The notes under the pieces: generated by a model
Database searches by the model: none
Told to the model about the DNA's origin: nothing
What the model saw: only the letters and a program-made list of their open reading frames with translations
Position numbers and translations under genes: made by a program
Part shown: piece by piece, positions 12,373 to 25,690 of the stretch
How positions within the stretch are numbered: position 1 is the stretch's first letter
Layout of the letters: each line of letters starts with the position of its first letter
Source of the DNA: Onchidella celtica
Taxonomy: Eukaryota > Mollusca > Gastropoda > Systellommatophora > Onchidiidae
Direction of reading: 5' to 3'
NCBI GenBank assembly: GCA_963931925.1
Contig: OZ007572.1
Location: 22,554,730-22,618,729 of the forward strand
Length of the DNA stretch: 64,000 nucleotides

Positions 12373-13894
12373 ATGTCTTTAAAATACAGCACACTTGGTA
12401 AATCAAATAAATCTAAAAATGTTTGCAGAATCTAGAAGCTGAAAACATTTGCACATTTAAGTATACACTGTTCTTAAATGGTCCTGCCAGTATTGATTTC
12501 ACAGAATATATTTTGTCACTGATTATTACGCTTTAACCTAGATCTGAAACCCATCATGAAAACAAAACAAACAAAAAGCAACTGTGCTTTAGAAAATAGA
12601 GAGAAAAAACTCCCCGAGTTTCTTAATACCTGTCAATTCCACTCTGTCCTATCCTGGGCAGAGCAATAGTTAACATCATAGACTCACAGTTTCAAACACT
12701 GGAAAGTTGAGAATGCATATTCTCCATTCCCCTTAATGCCACAGAAGGACTTACTACTCTATTTATATAAATACATACCGTTTTTCACCACATATCTAAG
12801 ATGGTTTGAGCTCTCACAATTTCTCCAGCCTAAACAGTATTGCACATACAGCATGGAACAGGGACTCACAAAAATGAATGATAAATTTGTTCTGTGTGAT
12901 ATCATTGCCAAGTTGTTCATAGTCGATTCAACACTGTGACAACAAGACACTGTCGATAGCAGTGTGTAGGGCCTACATGTAACTCATAAGCCGAGCGCCA
13001 TGTCATGCACTGATTTGACAAGATTTGGTTTACAAACAGGCCTCTCACAATTCAAAATAAACTTGCTAGTTCATGTAAACCTTTTTTAAATCAATCCACA
13101 GCCAGCTCCCACCTCAAATGATATATCATAACAATGTTCTTGAAAGGTTAATTTTTTAAGTATACACGGATTTGTACTCCCTGACCGGCAACCACAAAGT
13201 AACTTGCAGTTTTGAGTTACAGTTCATTTTAGTGATTGGAAGTGCTAGAACTTTTTTTTTCCATTTTGGGGTTCACAAAGATTACAAATGAAAATTAAGG
13301 CTATCCAATAAAGCTGGATGTGACTCTACATACATAAATGTTTTTCAAGACACAAGTGTTTGTTTAACCGATGTACATACTATTTTTACTAAAAACATTC
13401 CTCAAAGCTGAAACTCCCCAACCAGTTCTTCCAATATTTTTTTCAAAAATGCATAAACTGTTCCACTCTTTTTTCTTTAAAACAGAAATGTTTTTTTAAA
13501 AACTGGTCATTTCCATCAATACTGGACTGACAACTGAAGGAGTATGATTTGAAAAAAACCTGAAAAGCTAAATTAAGAAAACTGAAATCTAAAAATACTG
13601 GAGTTACCAGTTTTAAGATTCAAAACACGAAGTCTTGGGTGAATGAGCCGAAAGAACATGATTCGTATCACTGCCCTACAGCATCAAATGTGGTTTGGAA
13701 GGAGGTGAAAATGAATACACATGTATGAGTATCACAAGTTTTCAAAAATAAATTTGACAGATGTAACTTTTTCAAACACTTCTGTGGGCTAACACAGATT
13801 CATTTAGGTAGCACGAGCAGAGGTAAACATTGTTTTTCATGAAGAATGTTAGGGGTGTGCAGTCTCATTACATAGCCAAACAGAGAAAGTATAT
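12373..13894. other. No gene recognised
   Basis: AT-rich sequence with only short unmotivated open frames. No splice-supported exon or bounded repeat was seen. Confidence 0.55.
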
Positions 13895-14152
13895 GTTGTC
13901 GCTAGGCTGCAAGACGCCCGTAACTAACATTTTTGGCCTAAATCACTTTTTCGTCCTTTGGGTCTGAGAATCAATGGCACACCTTGTGTCAAAAGCTCGT
14001 GGCTCAGTTACTATAAATAACGATGTTGCAATAATCAAGTCTGTTGTCTTTAGAATTTGCTGGTGGCAATAAGCCAAAGAAAATAAGTTATTTGGCTCTC
14101 CCGTAAAATTTTCGAAATGTTAGTTACGGGAGTCTTGCAGCATAGCGACAAT
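13895..14152. mobile_element. MITE with about 35-bp terminal inverted repeats
   Basis: The arm at 13896-13930 (TTGTCGCTAGGCTGCAAGAC and onward) matches the reverse complement of 14117-14151 at 33 of 35 positions. The pairing extends a few bases inward. The interior of about 185 bases is non-coding. No clear target duplication is visible, so the superfamily cannot be given. Confidence 0.8.
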
Positions 14153-16834
14153 GTGCTGAGTTGTTTTTATTGCTCAGCAATGGCATACAGCTGTATAATG
14201 TTTTAATACTACATGCCCCTAACAATAGTCTTTCATAAATATTTTGTCCTGAGAGGCAACTTCAAAAATTTGAACCAATGTGAAAGAATCTTGTCTCAGG
14301 GAATCACCACTGATGTGACGGTCATGATACTCAAAATACATGTGCTTACATAGTAATGATTCATCTTGGAACTTTTAACCTACACCAAAGAGAATGACCA
14401 TGACAGAAAAAGGGCCGTGACATGGCTACTCAACAGCCTTTCAAAAATCACATTTTGATATTGTAATGAGCTTGCAACTAACATGGAAAAATATTTACTG
14501 GCTTGGCATTCAGATCTGATCATTGCATAAAAACACAAAAAATGAGGAAGCTTTCATTTCCTCAATAAACCTGCATCAATATTTCTTACGAACTCTGCAA
14601 AGGAAAAAAACAACAAAAAAACTCATGATAAGAGGACTGTCGAGAAAGACAAAACAGAAGTATAAAATTTAGAACTCTTGGTGGTTGCAATGCATGAAAA
14701 TCCTGTCTCCTTTCCTCAAATGTTTTTCTGTCATGAACGCAGACAACTGGAATGTCAGTAAGGTACTGCCCAGAATAGCTCTAATTATCACACTTTACTG
14801 TGCAGTTACCACAGCTGTTCACGCATGTGACATTTTGACATTATAATAATATACATGGAAGGCATAACCCAGTTTACTGGTCCTCTAAATACCAAAATGT
14901 AATGGTTATGACAGTGTCACTAGAAGTCAAGTGATTCAAGATTTGAATATCCACTAGTACATGTCAAATACCCACTATTTTAGGTTTTCAGTTGCTTATA
15001 TGAGAAGTACACTAAGAACAGTCCACATTTTCTTAATTTCTACCTATTCTTTATCTTCAGGAACCGTGAATGTTTGTTTTGAAACAAATGGGGGGGGGGG
15101 GGAGGATACTTAGGAAAATTACAGAAAGGAGAAATTTACTTCATACCAAGAATATAATAAAAGTGTCAGTGCAAAACCTGCACGTCCTCTATTTTTCTTC
15201 ATTCAATCGCAACTTCCACGTTTTAAAAATTTAATACCATCTACAATAAAGAATAATTAAACTTTAACAGGCTTATACAACTGTAAGTCTGCTCATTTCT
15301 TGATTCAGCCTTCTTTCTCCCTGAAAACTTATCAAAAGTGCCTAGCCAGAAGCAGTGTGCATAGAGAGATATTAACTTATTTAACTCATTTAAATTTACA
15401 ATTGCAAATGGCACCGAGTGTCTTCAGGTTACTAATTAAAAATAACATAATATATTTACACCACAAACACAAAAAAAAATTCTAAAAAATCACCACAAAG
15501 GACTTCATTTCTTATCTGTAACACACGAAAGGCACATTGAAAAACAACAAAGTGACAAATTAATCTCAAGGTACACATGTCATTTGCATACACCACCAAA
15601 CAGAACACAAAATATCATCAGTGTGCTCTTACAAGTACATGTATTTTATTTTGTGAACAAAAGTGCTAGATGTTAAAATACCATAGTTAGTTATACAAAA
15701 GTCTCTTCAGTTTCTGCAGTCACTATGTCCAGCTTCCCCAAATCAATCATTCTTCTCCTACATGATGCAAATATTCATGAAGTTTATGGTACAAAAGTAG
15801 TCACTGGTGAGAATTAACAGCCACTGCTAATGACACGTTTTAAATGTCAAAATTTCACCCAGTACTTTTGGTCGTAATGAGGCTTAAATAGCTTCAATTG
15901 ATATCATATTCAAAACAGAGTAAATGGCATACATATATGATGTATTTTCAGATTTGCAAAACTTGATCCGTGTGGAAGCGATTGCTTCTAGTAAAGCCCA
16001 AGGGCAACTTCAAAACAAGCATAATTCTGCTAAAAACTACTACTTGCATTAATTTACGTAACCTCCCTAAAAGAACTTTACTGATAGATCTGCAATGAAA
16101 AAAAAATCAAACGACTCCACTGGCTAATAACTGAGTGAAAACTAACCCCCCTCAACAGTGATAGCGTCATAAGACTTGAGCACTCACCAAGTGCCACCAA
16201 CGATCAGGTCATATGAGGACTCATAGGCACCATTGATTCTTGTGAGCGATTGTCTTATAACCTAGTCACTGGAGCATTGAATTAAAATCCTTCAACTGCA
16301 CACGGGTTAATATTCTTAAAGGCACACAAACTTTGGAAAACAGCAATACTTCAGTTAAATATTTTCTTTTCAATCTATGGATTTCATTAACAAGAAAAGC
16401 AAAAAAGGAGTTAGTGCAGGTCATGTTTTGTGATCTTTCAGCTGATGAACACAATGAAGAGAAGCAATGCACTCTATACAAATTATAATAAAATAAATTC
16501 TAACCTCTGTGCATAAATTAATGGTATGGTCTTCCACCATTGATCCCCAGCAATCCAAAATCTCCTCATTACCTCAGCTACTACATCTTTGCTAATACTT
16601 GATATAAATTTCATTTCCTATGGGTAACAAAATGAAGTGCATTCAAAAGCGAGAATGCTACTGTCACCTATAAATTTTGACTTTTTTGGTATGAAACTTT
16701 AATTTTCAGCCATACTTGATATGACAGTGTGTTACTTTAGCCCCCTTCATACGGGTTGCAGGATCATCATCCCTTATCAAGCCCAATTCTGCCATTGCTG
16801 TGTGATGTACAATACTAATTTTTTTGCCCTAAAG
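14153..16834. other. No gene recognised
   Basis: AT-rich sequence with a G run at 15090-15102 and scattered short open frames. I see no domain, RNA gene or element ends. Confidence 0.55.
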
Positions 16835-17076
16835 CAGCGGTTCTCAACCTTTTCTGGCCAATCAATCCCTAAGGCTCCAAATTTTCTTTCATCGCGATGC
16901 TGTTGAACAATAGAGTTGTCTGCCCTGTATTTGCCACCAAATCATCCTCCATTCATGTTTTCATCCCCAGTCCTCCCCCAACCCCCCTTTCCTTTCATCA
17001 TTTTCACCTCTTTGTTACCCTTTTCTTCTTTTTTGCCCCCCCTAGAAATCAAAATCGTCCACGCTGAGAACCACTG
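16835..17076. mobile_element. hAT-like MITE
   Basis: The left end reads CAGCGGTTCTCAACC and the right end is the reverse complement of CAGTGGTTCTCAGCGT. Termini of the CAG(T/C)GGTTCTCAA type are characteristic of a widespread group of animal hAT transposons and their MITEs. Flanking 8-mers, CCCTAAAG and CTCCAATG, match at five of eight positions, consistent with a decayed 8-bp hAT duplication. The 242-bp body is non-coding and C-rich. A smaller element of the same type lies at 56965-57042. Confidence 0.75.
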
Positions 17077-20000
17077 CTCCAATGCATGTTATGTGACAAT
17101 CGTGTGGCCTGTATGGTATGCTTGTTTAGCCTATTGCCACACTGCATAAATAGTTGAACATCAGGATTGGGAGGACATATAGTTGAGTTACCACACAGAC
17201 AGTACACACTGCTGTATGGTTAATGCATTCAGGCCAAACAATTTTTGCAGAACATGAAATTCCCATATTTTCCAAAGTTTGTGGAAAATAACGCACTGAA
17301 GACACAACATAATATTCTGTTTCTTTTATTCAATTCAGTACTCTTTTCATTCATTTTTTATGAAATTTTCATTGAGATTGGTGCATAAAAAATATCCATG
17401 GATAGAAAATGCCATCAAAACATCAGTATTAAGATGTTGTCCTTGGAAAAAAAGACAGGTCTGTATCAAAAGAGTTAAGTCTCTATAGAACATCAGTCAA
17501 AATTTAATCAGGACATATAATCAAGTGGAAATTGTCCAGTTTTTGGCTTCTCATGCAATTTTGTGAAAAGTAACAGTAAACCCCAACTGTCGAAACTGAG
17601 TAGAAGACTATCATTTAATGGAATTTATCCTTTTGTTTCCAAGCTTTCTATCAACTCCATGATGAAAATGTCAGGATTATCAGGCCTGTGCCCCCTGTGC
17701 AAAAAAATTATTGCCCATATAAAAGGTCAATATAGGGTAATGGTGACATTTGTCTCCATGACGTCACTGCTCTACACTAATAGCATACGTCATTTTTGAC
17801 ACTTTTAAGATATTAAGAAAAAACTGCTTTTTTTCCTGCCATTTGGTGATTTGTGCTATTAATAAATGAACCCATTGGATTATGACATTTTCCTTATGGT
17901 GCATTCTTTTTCTATGATATTATCTGATAGCACTCATGCTCAAGAAGGCAATGACCCGTCAGTTGCCTTTTGGCGTACCAGTAAGTTTGACATATGCCAT
18001 TATGGTAGAGCAGTGATGCTGTTCTATCACTTTTTCCTCGCCCTCCAGGAAAACAGTTGTCTGTCAAATTTTCCAACAACTCAATATCCAATTACATGTT
18101 ATACTGTATTTTTTTTTATCTTGCCAATCTAACGAACTAGGTTACAAGATCATAACTGCTTCCTATTTTTAAGAATCGATCTGGAATAAATAGTTCTTTT
18201 GTGCAATACATATAACATGGATAAAACAGTTTTTTGCTCCTCGGAAATAATTTTGACATACAATAGTTTTCCTGTCAGTGACGATTTTTTTTCCATTTTG
18301 ATGCACTCTGAAGTTATTTTCAACAATGCCAATTGTTTTCAAAAACTTTCAGCAACTAAAATAAAAACAATGACGACCTATTCATTTGTTTTGTTTGGCT
18401 TCAGCTCTGCTAAACAACACATTAATAAGTACTCTTGAATGACTGGTGGCGTTGAAATTTCTATAATTGTCAGTGATATCAACTGATGCCCACATTTGAC
18501 AGCACAACAAACCAATACGATTTTACATAACCCACAATGGATGAAGGTAATTGTACATACTAGTGAATCATATTTCATCAAAACCAAAAGTTTTACGCCT
18601 AAATAAAAGTAATGCAGGCTTGTGTAAAAAAAAAATTTCCTCCTGCAAAGACTGCTCCTGTAATTGGTTGGCTTTTTTTTACTTATTGAATTAGTTGTCT
18701 CATTTCTGGCCTCTGTATTAAGTATAAGCATTAATAATATTTTCTAGGGCTTGCTTTCTCTTGAAAAATATGCTGGGTTATTTCTTATTTCCTATCCAAA
18801 TTTTCAAGGCACCCACAAAGGCAACACAAAAAAGAACGAAGCAACAATCTACACAACAATGACACTCACTGGATTTTTAACAAGATCTACCACCACTCAT
18901 ACAGCTCAGATATACAATACTTGAAATTTTACCGGTGCCTTCCATTTCACCTGCATGTTTTCTTTCCTTAGATTTTGGAGAATTGAAATGGTGGGGACGG
19001 ATATTTTTTTTTAGTTTGCTTTGTGACACCAATTTCAAACAGGACAGTAACTTGTAAACAAAAAACAACAAAAACACGGGGAACCCGATAAATCCTCAGA
19101 AAAATCTCAAAATTGCGAAAATATTCTCTGAAGGAACGGAAGTAAATTATTTCTCTACATTTTCTACACAAACTGGGGGAATGCACTCTGGAAATCATGT
19201 CCAAAAAATATTACAGGGTGTCAATTTTGCTCGTATGTTTACTAGAAGCAGGTGTGCCAGGATTGCTGTCTTCTACCACAATCAACAAACATGTACTGTT
19301 ACGTATCACATTTGAGAAACAAAGCTATTCAGATGAGAATGATTTTGCAGGTAACTGAGGAATCCAATTTATTCAAGTCTCATTGCAAAACAAAAATGAC
19401 TCAAAATATAAATGCACTTGACAAGATCTAGACTGAAATAACAAATGAATACTGCTATTGATTTCTTGGGTACAAATCAACATTTGAAGTTCCCTGTGAC
19501 TAAATCTTACTCCTTGTCTTAAAGAGTCTGATCACGTGGAATATCTTTCAAATGGCTGGCTTTGTGAGCGCCGGTTTTTTTTTTTGTGATTGTGTCGAGG
19601 CTGAGTGCCACTGGTTTTTTCTTTAATATGAGATCACATAAACTCTACTGTTTCCGAACTTTACCTCCTTCTGAATATTGCTACAAGTGGCACTGAGGAT
19701 CTGTAGTATTCTCTTGCCATCCACAGTAACTGCCCAGAGCTAGGCAACATTGGAAGAATGAATTGTTTTCATTCCATTCCAGGTGTAGGTGTTGTAAGCT
19801 TCTGACAGAGCCGTAGTATGATGCCTGGTGTCTTCATACATAATTAACACTTTTCTTTCAGATAAAGCTCACAGTTGGACACATATCACTGATCTGCCAC
19901 TTTTGAATTGCCTCTGTAAGAGGCAGTGCTACAATAATTGTAATGATGAAATACAAGGTTTAGGGAACAAATTTATTTGAAAAATAACACTCCAAATTAT

Positions 20001-20144
20001 ATTGATAAATTAATCTGTGAATCACTGCCTCTGTTTAAAAAAGAACAAACAAAACACAAGACAATGAATTAGTTAAGCTGGAAGTACTGTGTAGAAAACT
20101 GCCAACAAAACAAGACTGTGACAATGTTACCTATATGAGAGGCT
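17077..20144. other. Intergenic, plus probable 3' UTR of the zinc-finger gene
   Basis: From about 19950 to 20144 the minus strand is the likely 3' untranslated region of the gene that ends at 20145. The remainder is AT-rich with short open frames and no recognisable motif. Confidence 0.5.
19972..19977 (-). promoter_or_regulatory. Candidate polyadenylation signal
   Basis: The minus strand reads AATAAA here, about 170 bases past the stop codon at 20145. It is the first canonical signal I noticed downstream of the gene. The motif is common in AT-rich DNA, so only transcript ends would confirm it. Confidence 0.4.
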
Positions 20145-23100
20145 TTATCTCTTGTCTTTACCTCTCAATGAGGAAGGTCTCAGTTTGTCCCTGATCAACT
20201 TTGTGCCTATATCATTAACTGGTTTTGCAGGTGACATTTTTACCGGTGATGAGCCGCGTTTCTTATCACTTTCCTCCAACACAAATGCTGAAAGAAGGTT
20301 CGTCCTTGCCCCTCCTTTCTGAGACATGGGAAGTGAGTTTGCCGCAGAGGGTGATTTGCGGAGTTGTGGAGAACGTGGAGATGAATAGGATACAAATTTA
20401 AGTTCAGTGGGAAATGATGCACTTCCCTGTGGAAGGGTTTTTGAATGGGATGTATGTACTTTACTTTCAAGCGTCTTTAGCAAAGTTCTGGATATGTTAT
20501 TATTACATGTGTCAATCACAGGTACATTGACGTCTCTATTCTCAATGTCACCATTTTCAGGTGAAGCCCCTGAGTGATTTATCAAGGCAGATTGTCTAGT
20601 TTTCCTGATAAAACCAACTAACTTTGTGGGCTTATTATGTGCTGACTCTCCCTTGGGATGAGTCTGAGGTAGTGAGTTCAACATAAGATTCTCTTCGCCA
20701 TTGACTTTCAGCTTTTTCTGTCCAATGCCTTGACTACTGTCTGAGCCTGTTACCCTTGAGTTGTGGGCCGATGATTTGCTTTCATTATCACTGGTAGTAG
20801 ATGCCGCCGAGTCACATGAAATAGCACATCCTTTTTTATTGACAGTGATATTTTCCAGTCCATTCTTCAGTTCAGAGGACTTCTTTATTGTTGAAGTCAT
20901 TTCTGAAAGAACAGTTGACTTCTCCTCCTTCCCGGTCTGTCCTTCTTTCTGAGGGTTATTTAATTCTCTAGACAGTCTTCTGACTGCATTCCTCAAGGCT
21001 CTTGCCGCTCTGTTCATCCCTGCTTTAGTGGATAAACTGATTTTCCCACTTTCTTGTGATTTAGACTGTTTGACTGCTTTACTGGGGGTATTTGTGGGTG
21101 ACTGTTCTTTAACTCCTTTCATGGGAAGTGTATTGGCATCAAGCTTCTGTTTTTTGGCTCCCAAAACTTCATTTGAGTTCTCCAAGGGACGCTTTCTAGA
21201 TGAACTCGCAGTACTTTCTACTAGTGGTGGAATGGTCTGTTGTGACCTCTGTGATTTGGGTTTCCTGGTCTTTGTAACATCAACCTTCTTTTGACTTTCA
21301 GTTGGATTTTCATTGTTCTTTTTGCCTTTGCCATTATCAGTTCCTTTCTTCACTTTAGAACTAATTGATACTTGCGCCTGGTTTCCTTTCGAAATAACTT
21401 TCTGATGGTGATCCCCTTTATGTTTTTCTAACTTAGTTCTATTGTCCAGTTCAGAGGTTTTGACTGTCTTGGCCTTGCTTTTATTTCCCGTCTGAGCATC
21501 ACTACATGCTGACACACGTGAACTTTTTGGTTTCTTTTGCTTTGAGTCTAAAACTACTCTGGCTTTGGAGCCAGGAATATTCGGAAGTGGGTCTGACCTA
21601 GCGTGTCCACTAGCTGATGCAGTATTACTCGAACGACTCGGATTCTTGTTTGTTTTTGCTTTTGTTAAAAAGTTACACCCACTCAGGCCTTCCTCATTGC
21701 TCTTGTCTATTTGAGAATCAGACAGAGATGAAACTGGTGAAAGGACGCCCAGTTTGGAGGGACTTTTCACAGTTCTCTCTACTTTAATGTTAGTGATGTC
21801 CGGCAAGGTGTGGAGACATCCTGGTGGGGTCACATATGGACTAGGTGTGGATAATATTTGTCTTAAAACAGACATGGAAGGTGAAGAAACCGCAGCATGA
21901 GAGTTTTCAATTTCTGATGAGCCACTTTCACTGCTGGTTGAATCTGATAGCAAGCTCTTATATACTGCTCTTCTATTGGCAGTCACCTCAGCAAACATTT
22001 CCTCTGAGACATAATTTGATACAGAGAGCCGACTCCTATTGAAAAATGCAACATCCTGCCGAGTTCTCAGCCCTAGAACATTGTTCACATTAGGAGATGA
22101 AAATGTAAGACCACTAGGAAATACAGTTGGTGCATTTGCATTGAGCGCTGGTTTGGGAGAGGTCCAGAAGGCAATTTCATTTGGCGAGAGCATTTTCAAA
22201 GCCACAGTGATCTGGTTCTGAGAAGGCATCCACCTCTTCAAATCATGTTTGGTTAAACGTGTTAATCTGACCTTACAAGGCTTCATTTTCTTGGCCAATT
22301 TTCTGCTCCTTTTGTCTAGTCCTGTGTTCACTCGCTGCATGAATTCTTTCTTCTGCTGCCTATTGAACTTGTACTGATGCATGTGTAGGTAAGAAAGTTT
22401 GCCAGGGTAACCACGGAATGTAACAGGGTATACAACATGACGCTCTCGCAACCGACTGGCAGCTGCACTTTTCTTCGGTGTTGAAGTCAAACAATGACTT
22501 TCCACATCAGATAATATGTAAAGATTTGGGTCCCCTTTTATATGCTTGATCACAAATTGACCTAATGGTGATGTCAAGTCAAGACTGTATAAAGATTTGG
22601 CTCGAGCCATACATGCCTTCTCTTCCTTTTTCTCCTCTTCACATTTCTCTCCTTGTTCTGTTTTTCCAGCATTTTCATCCTTTTCATTTCTACTCTGCTG
22701 AGAGGAGAAAAGTGATAATCTTCTGCGAAATGGAGAAGGGGTTGTCCCGCAACTTTCACTCCCATCACGACTTAAATGGGATATGAGAAGTTTAGGTGTT
22801 CGAGGTATTGTTGGTGATATTGGAATGTCATCATCCAAGTCTATACTTTCACACTCTGTATTGCGTCTCCGCTTTGGCACCTGCGCAGCTTTGGTTTTGG
22901 GCAGAAGTCCCAATGCGGACATTAACTTGTCTTTAGATGGCCGATGGCAGTGCTGTGATGGGGTTTCCTTGGGTGGAGTAAGGGCTAAGGATTCTCCCTC
23001 CTGTGTGAAGCAAAGCAAGGGTGGGAGAGGGCTTGCAGGGGAATCATAGCGGGAAAGAACAGCTTTTCCTGGTGGGGTGACTGCCTGGAGCTCAGGAGGC

Positions 23101-23203
23101 TTCATGTCACACGTCCACTGATGGCCTTGCAAGACCGCTCTGGAAGGGAATTCCTCACCACAGAAAAAACAGATGTAAACGTCAATGAAGCAATCCTGAG
23201 CTG
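20145..23203 (-). CDS. Last exon of a C2HC zinc-finger, serine-rich protein
   Basis: A 3,059-base exon encoding about 1,019 residues to a TAA stop. It begins after a strong acceptor (TTGTTCCCAG, pyrimidine-rich) in phase 1, matching the donor phase of the exon at 24028-24088. Within the first 35 residues is YICFFCGEEF with spacing C-x2-C-x12-H-x3-C, a C2HC-type zinc finger. Around residues 250-330 of this exon is a basic block (FRGYPGKLSYLHMHQYKFN, then RSRKLAKKMKPCKVRLTRL) that looks like a folded or nucleic-acid-binding segment. The remainder is rich in Ser, Lys and Pro with several SP sites and KRRR or KKQK clusters, as in disordered nuclear proteins. A nuclear role in chromatin or RNA is inference. 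I do not recognise the family. Confidence 0.88.
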
Positions 23204-23335
23204 CTGGGAACAAAGAAGAAAACAAAACAAAAAATCACTTTCATTAATGCAGCAGAGAACAAATATAAATGTAACAATTACTTTTCTCCAAGCTACTTTC
23301 TTCACTCTCACATAAAATTTACACCTGTAGTTAGT

Positions 23336-23440
23336 TTAAGATAAGATAAGAATCACTTTATTATGATGAAATGATTGAAATTCATTTCCACTAAGTATTT
23401 AAAAGCATATACATGGTACACATATCTAATATATCATGAC
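23336..23440 (-). repeat. LINE/SINE 3' tail fragment (GATAA repeat type)
   Basis: AAGATAAGATAAGAATCACT is followed by a TTTATT-containing block and a GAAATTCATTT block. This arrangement resembles the tail of the LINE at 9457, which has a GATAA repeat, then TTTTATTCGTCC, then GGAAATTTG. It lies in the intron just before the last exon of the zinc-finger gene. Only a short 3' end is recognisable; the boundary on the right is not clear. Confidence 0.5.
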
Positions 23441-24027
23441 ATAAATGTGTATCACAACCCAATAATAGGCTTATTACATGAAGTAACGTGGCATGCAACC
23501 TTAGTAAAATATGGCACACATCTAGCTGTGTGTCTTGTTGAGGTGAATTGCCGAGGGCAAAAACAATCTTCTGCATCTTCTATGTAGCTAACATGGCACC
23601 GAAATTGACACACACAAAAAATGGCATGAGCCTGGCACAGTATTGCTTTTCATCAGCAAAGCCCACAAAACAGTCTCAAGAAATAAACCTTCCCACAGAC
23701 ACGTCTTCAAACACTTTCCAGACAGTAATGGAAATTAACCTGAAACCATCTTTAATATGATGATGGGGCTTCATCTCAAGTACGGACAACATGTGCATAT
23801 AAGTGCTTCATGACAGAAATTACTTAGACTGGATCTATAAAGTTCTCTGAAACTATACCCTTCATCCACTTTATACCATTTGTAGATCATCCACTGTTTT
23901 TTCCCTTCTTTCACTTGTTTCCAACTTTTCTGGTAAAATCTATTCCAATGTATGTGTATGTTTCTCAAATCTGATCATCATTAAACAGAACTCAATGACA
24001 GAACAAAGAAAGACACACATCACTTAC

Positions 24028-24088
24028 CTTGTTTCCTCCAAGCAAGAGCTGATGACTGCACTGGACCTCCAATGTATTTTTTAACCAC
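24028..24088 (-). CDS. Internal exon of the zinc-finger gene
   Basis: A 61-base exon with acceptor ATTTTCAG before 24088 and donor AAG/GTAAGTG after 24028. It starts in phase 0 and ends in phase 1, exactly as required by the neighbouring exons. It encodes VVKKYIGGPVQSSALAWRKQ and leads directly into the zinc finger in the last exon. The introns on both sides are about 0.8 and 1.4 kb. The call depends on splice signals and phase rather than on a known domain. Confidence 0.82.
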
Positions 24089-24697
24089 CTGAAAATAGAA
24101 GTCACATAGATTTTCAAACAAATGAACACTATCCCCCTCAAAACAGAAGCTTAACCTGTCTCAAATTTCAGCAGAGTTGCTCTTTTTCAGGTCCTGAAAT
24201 CCATCCAGAATCACAACAACAGATATGACTATCTGCACACAAGGAAATAAAACATGTGATTTATAGTTGTGAAGAAAGTGGAAAATGCATTTCAAATCTC
24301 AAGTTACTGTAACATTTACATTTCACAATTTTGACATTGATTTATCAGTGTTCACTACTTAACTATCTCCATTTCTGCGAATACTGCCCATTATTTTTTG
24401 TAATTAAGAGCCTTCAAATTAAATTAACAAGATTTGCATCTGCAGTTGCCACAAGCTGCTGAACATAATGTATCTACAAATATACGTGCAGACAAAGGCT
24501 GGAGAAAAATGTCTCTTTGAATACCAATTAATACCCGGGCAAAATTAAATAAAATTCATCCCTACCATTCTTCCCCCCCCCCCCCCCCCAGAAGAAAAAA
24601 ACCAAACCCGCCAACTGGCGCTGCACTGTGGCGACGATGTGCCTGCTCCAATTATAACTGGGCTGCAATGGCACAAAGGCAAATTTCCCAAATGGGA

Positions 24698-25370
24698 TTA
24701 ACCCTTTGAACACTGGTCCCCCCTGTCCTTATGAACCCCTGCCCCTGGTCCCCCAGCCCAAAACTGCCATTTTCATAGACAGTAATATAATGATGGAAAC
24801 ACAACAAACACAACATTGATGGATAGGGAGCAAATGTAAGTATTATAGAATGTTATGTACCAGCCTGTTGCTAAGAAATCAAGACGCTCAGGCGACGCCC
24901 CATTCTTGGGACACACCCACATTCACCACTAGATCCAGGTCTAGGCTCTTCTTCAACTTCTATGTCTTGGTCTAGGTCTCTACCTAATTCATCGTCAGAC
25001 ACACTTTCAACATAGCTCATTGGATAATATTCGTCAAAACCTAATTCTTCATCATCCAAATCGAGAATCATCTCCCTAACAGCTTGGGCTGATAATACTG
25101 ATTTACCTCTTTTACCCCTTGAGGTTGAGGGTTCATCAAATGCTCGTTTCATCACGAAAATTTCACAAAAAAACTCGATCCAAACTACGCGCCAGCTCTA
25201 GTTTCTCTTTGTTTACAACTGGGAATAAAAAATAGCGGCCAAACGCAACTTTTGATGACGTAGGAGCACAAATATGCGGTGTCACCCTTCTGACCGCTGT
25301 ACCGGTCAATAGTGTATATATCGCCGTAGAATTTGACCGGTGTACCGGGCAATAGTGTTCAAAGGGTTAA
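24698..25370 (-). mobile_element. piggyBac-like non-autonomous element in an intron
   Basis: Bounded by TTAA at 24698-24701 and 25367-25370. The body carries perfect 13-bp terminal inverted repeats, CCCTTTGAACACT at the left and its reverse complement at the right. A subterminal direct repeat, TGTACCGGTCAATAGTGT or its near-copy, occurs near 25.30 and 25.34 kb at the right end. The interior keeps only the acidic N-terminus of a piggyBac transposase (24871-25155, minus strand). It sits inside the intron between exons 25485-25606 and 24028-24088, so it is presumably removed by splicing. Confidence 0.88.
24871..25155 (-). pseudogene. Remnant of piggyBac transposase N-terminus
   Basis: A 94-codon frame starting MMKRAFDEPSTSRGKRGKS, followed by an acidic stretch with DLDDEELGFDEYY and SVSDDELGRDLDQDIEVEEE. 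This Ser/basic start followed by an acidic domain is typical of the N-terminus of piggyBac transposases. The DDD catalytic core and the C-terminal Cys-rich domain are absent. The frame is open, so loss was by internal deletion rather than point mutation. It could still be translated as a short acidic peptide, but I see no evidence for that. Confidence 0.8.
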
Positions 25371-25484
25371 AGAGTTATACAAATACAAAATACGAATTAA
25401 TCAGCTGCCATTAAGGTATGATATACTGCGTAAGGTTTTGGACTTCGCTAGTTTCAGGCAAAAAGCATTTCCCTCATGACTTAC

Positions 25485-25606
25485 CGGAGCCGATACATCA
25501 ACAGTAAGGGGCGGCAGATTATCAGAACAATTCTTTGGACTTGGAGTGGTCACAACCACAGGACTGTCACAGACACCTTTCTGTTGAGACGGCTGGCCCT
25601 GATTTC
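25485..25606 (-). CDS. Internal exon of the zinc-finger gene
   Basis: A 122-base exon with acceptor TTGTGCTTTACAG before 25606 and donor CCG/GTAAGTCA after 25485. It starts in phase 1 and ends in phase 0, fitting the exons on either side. The peptide is proline- and serine-rich, with VVVTTPSPKNCSDNLPPL, and has no recognisable domain, consistent with the disordered character of the rest of the protein. The piggyBac-derived element lies in the following intron. Confidence 0.8.
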
Positions 25607-25690
25607 CTGTAAAGCACAAGTTAAAAACATTTTAGAGACAATTAGGCCCTACATATCCTATACTCTCAAGATTTAAACAGAAAAAAAAAA

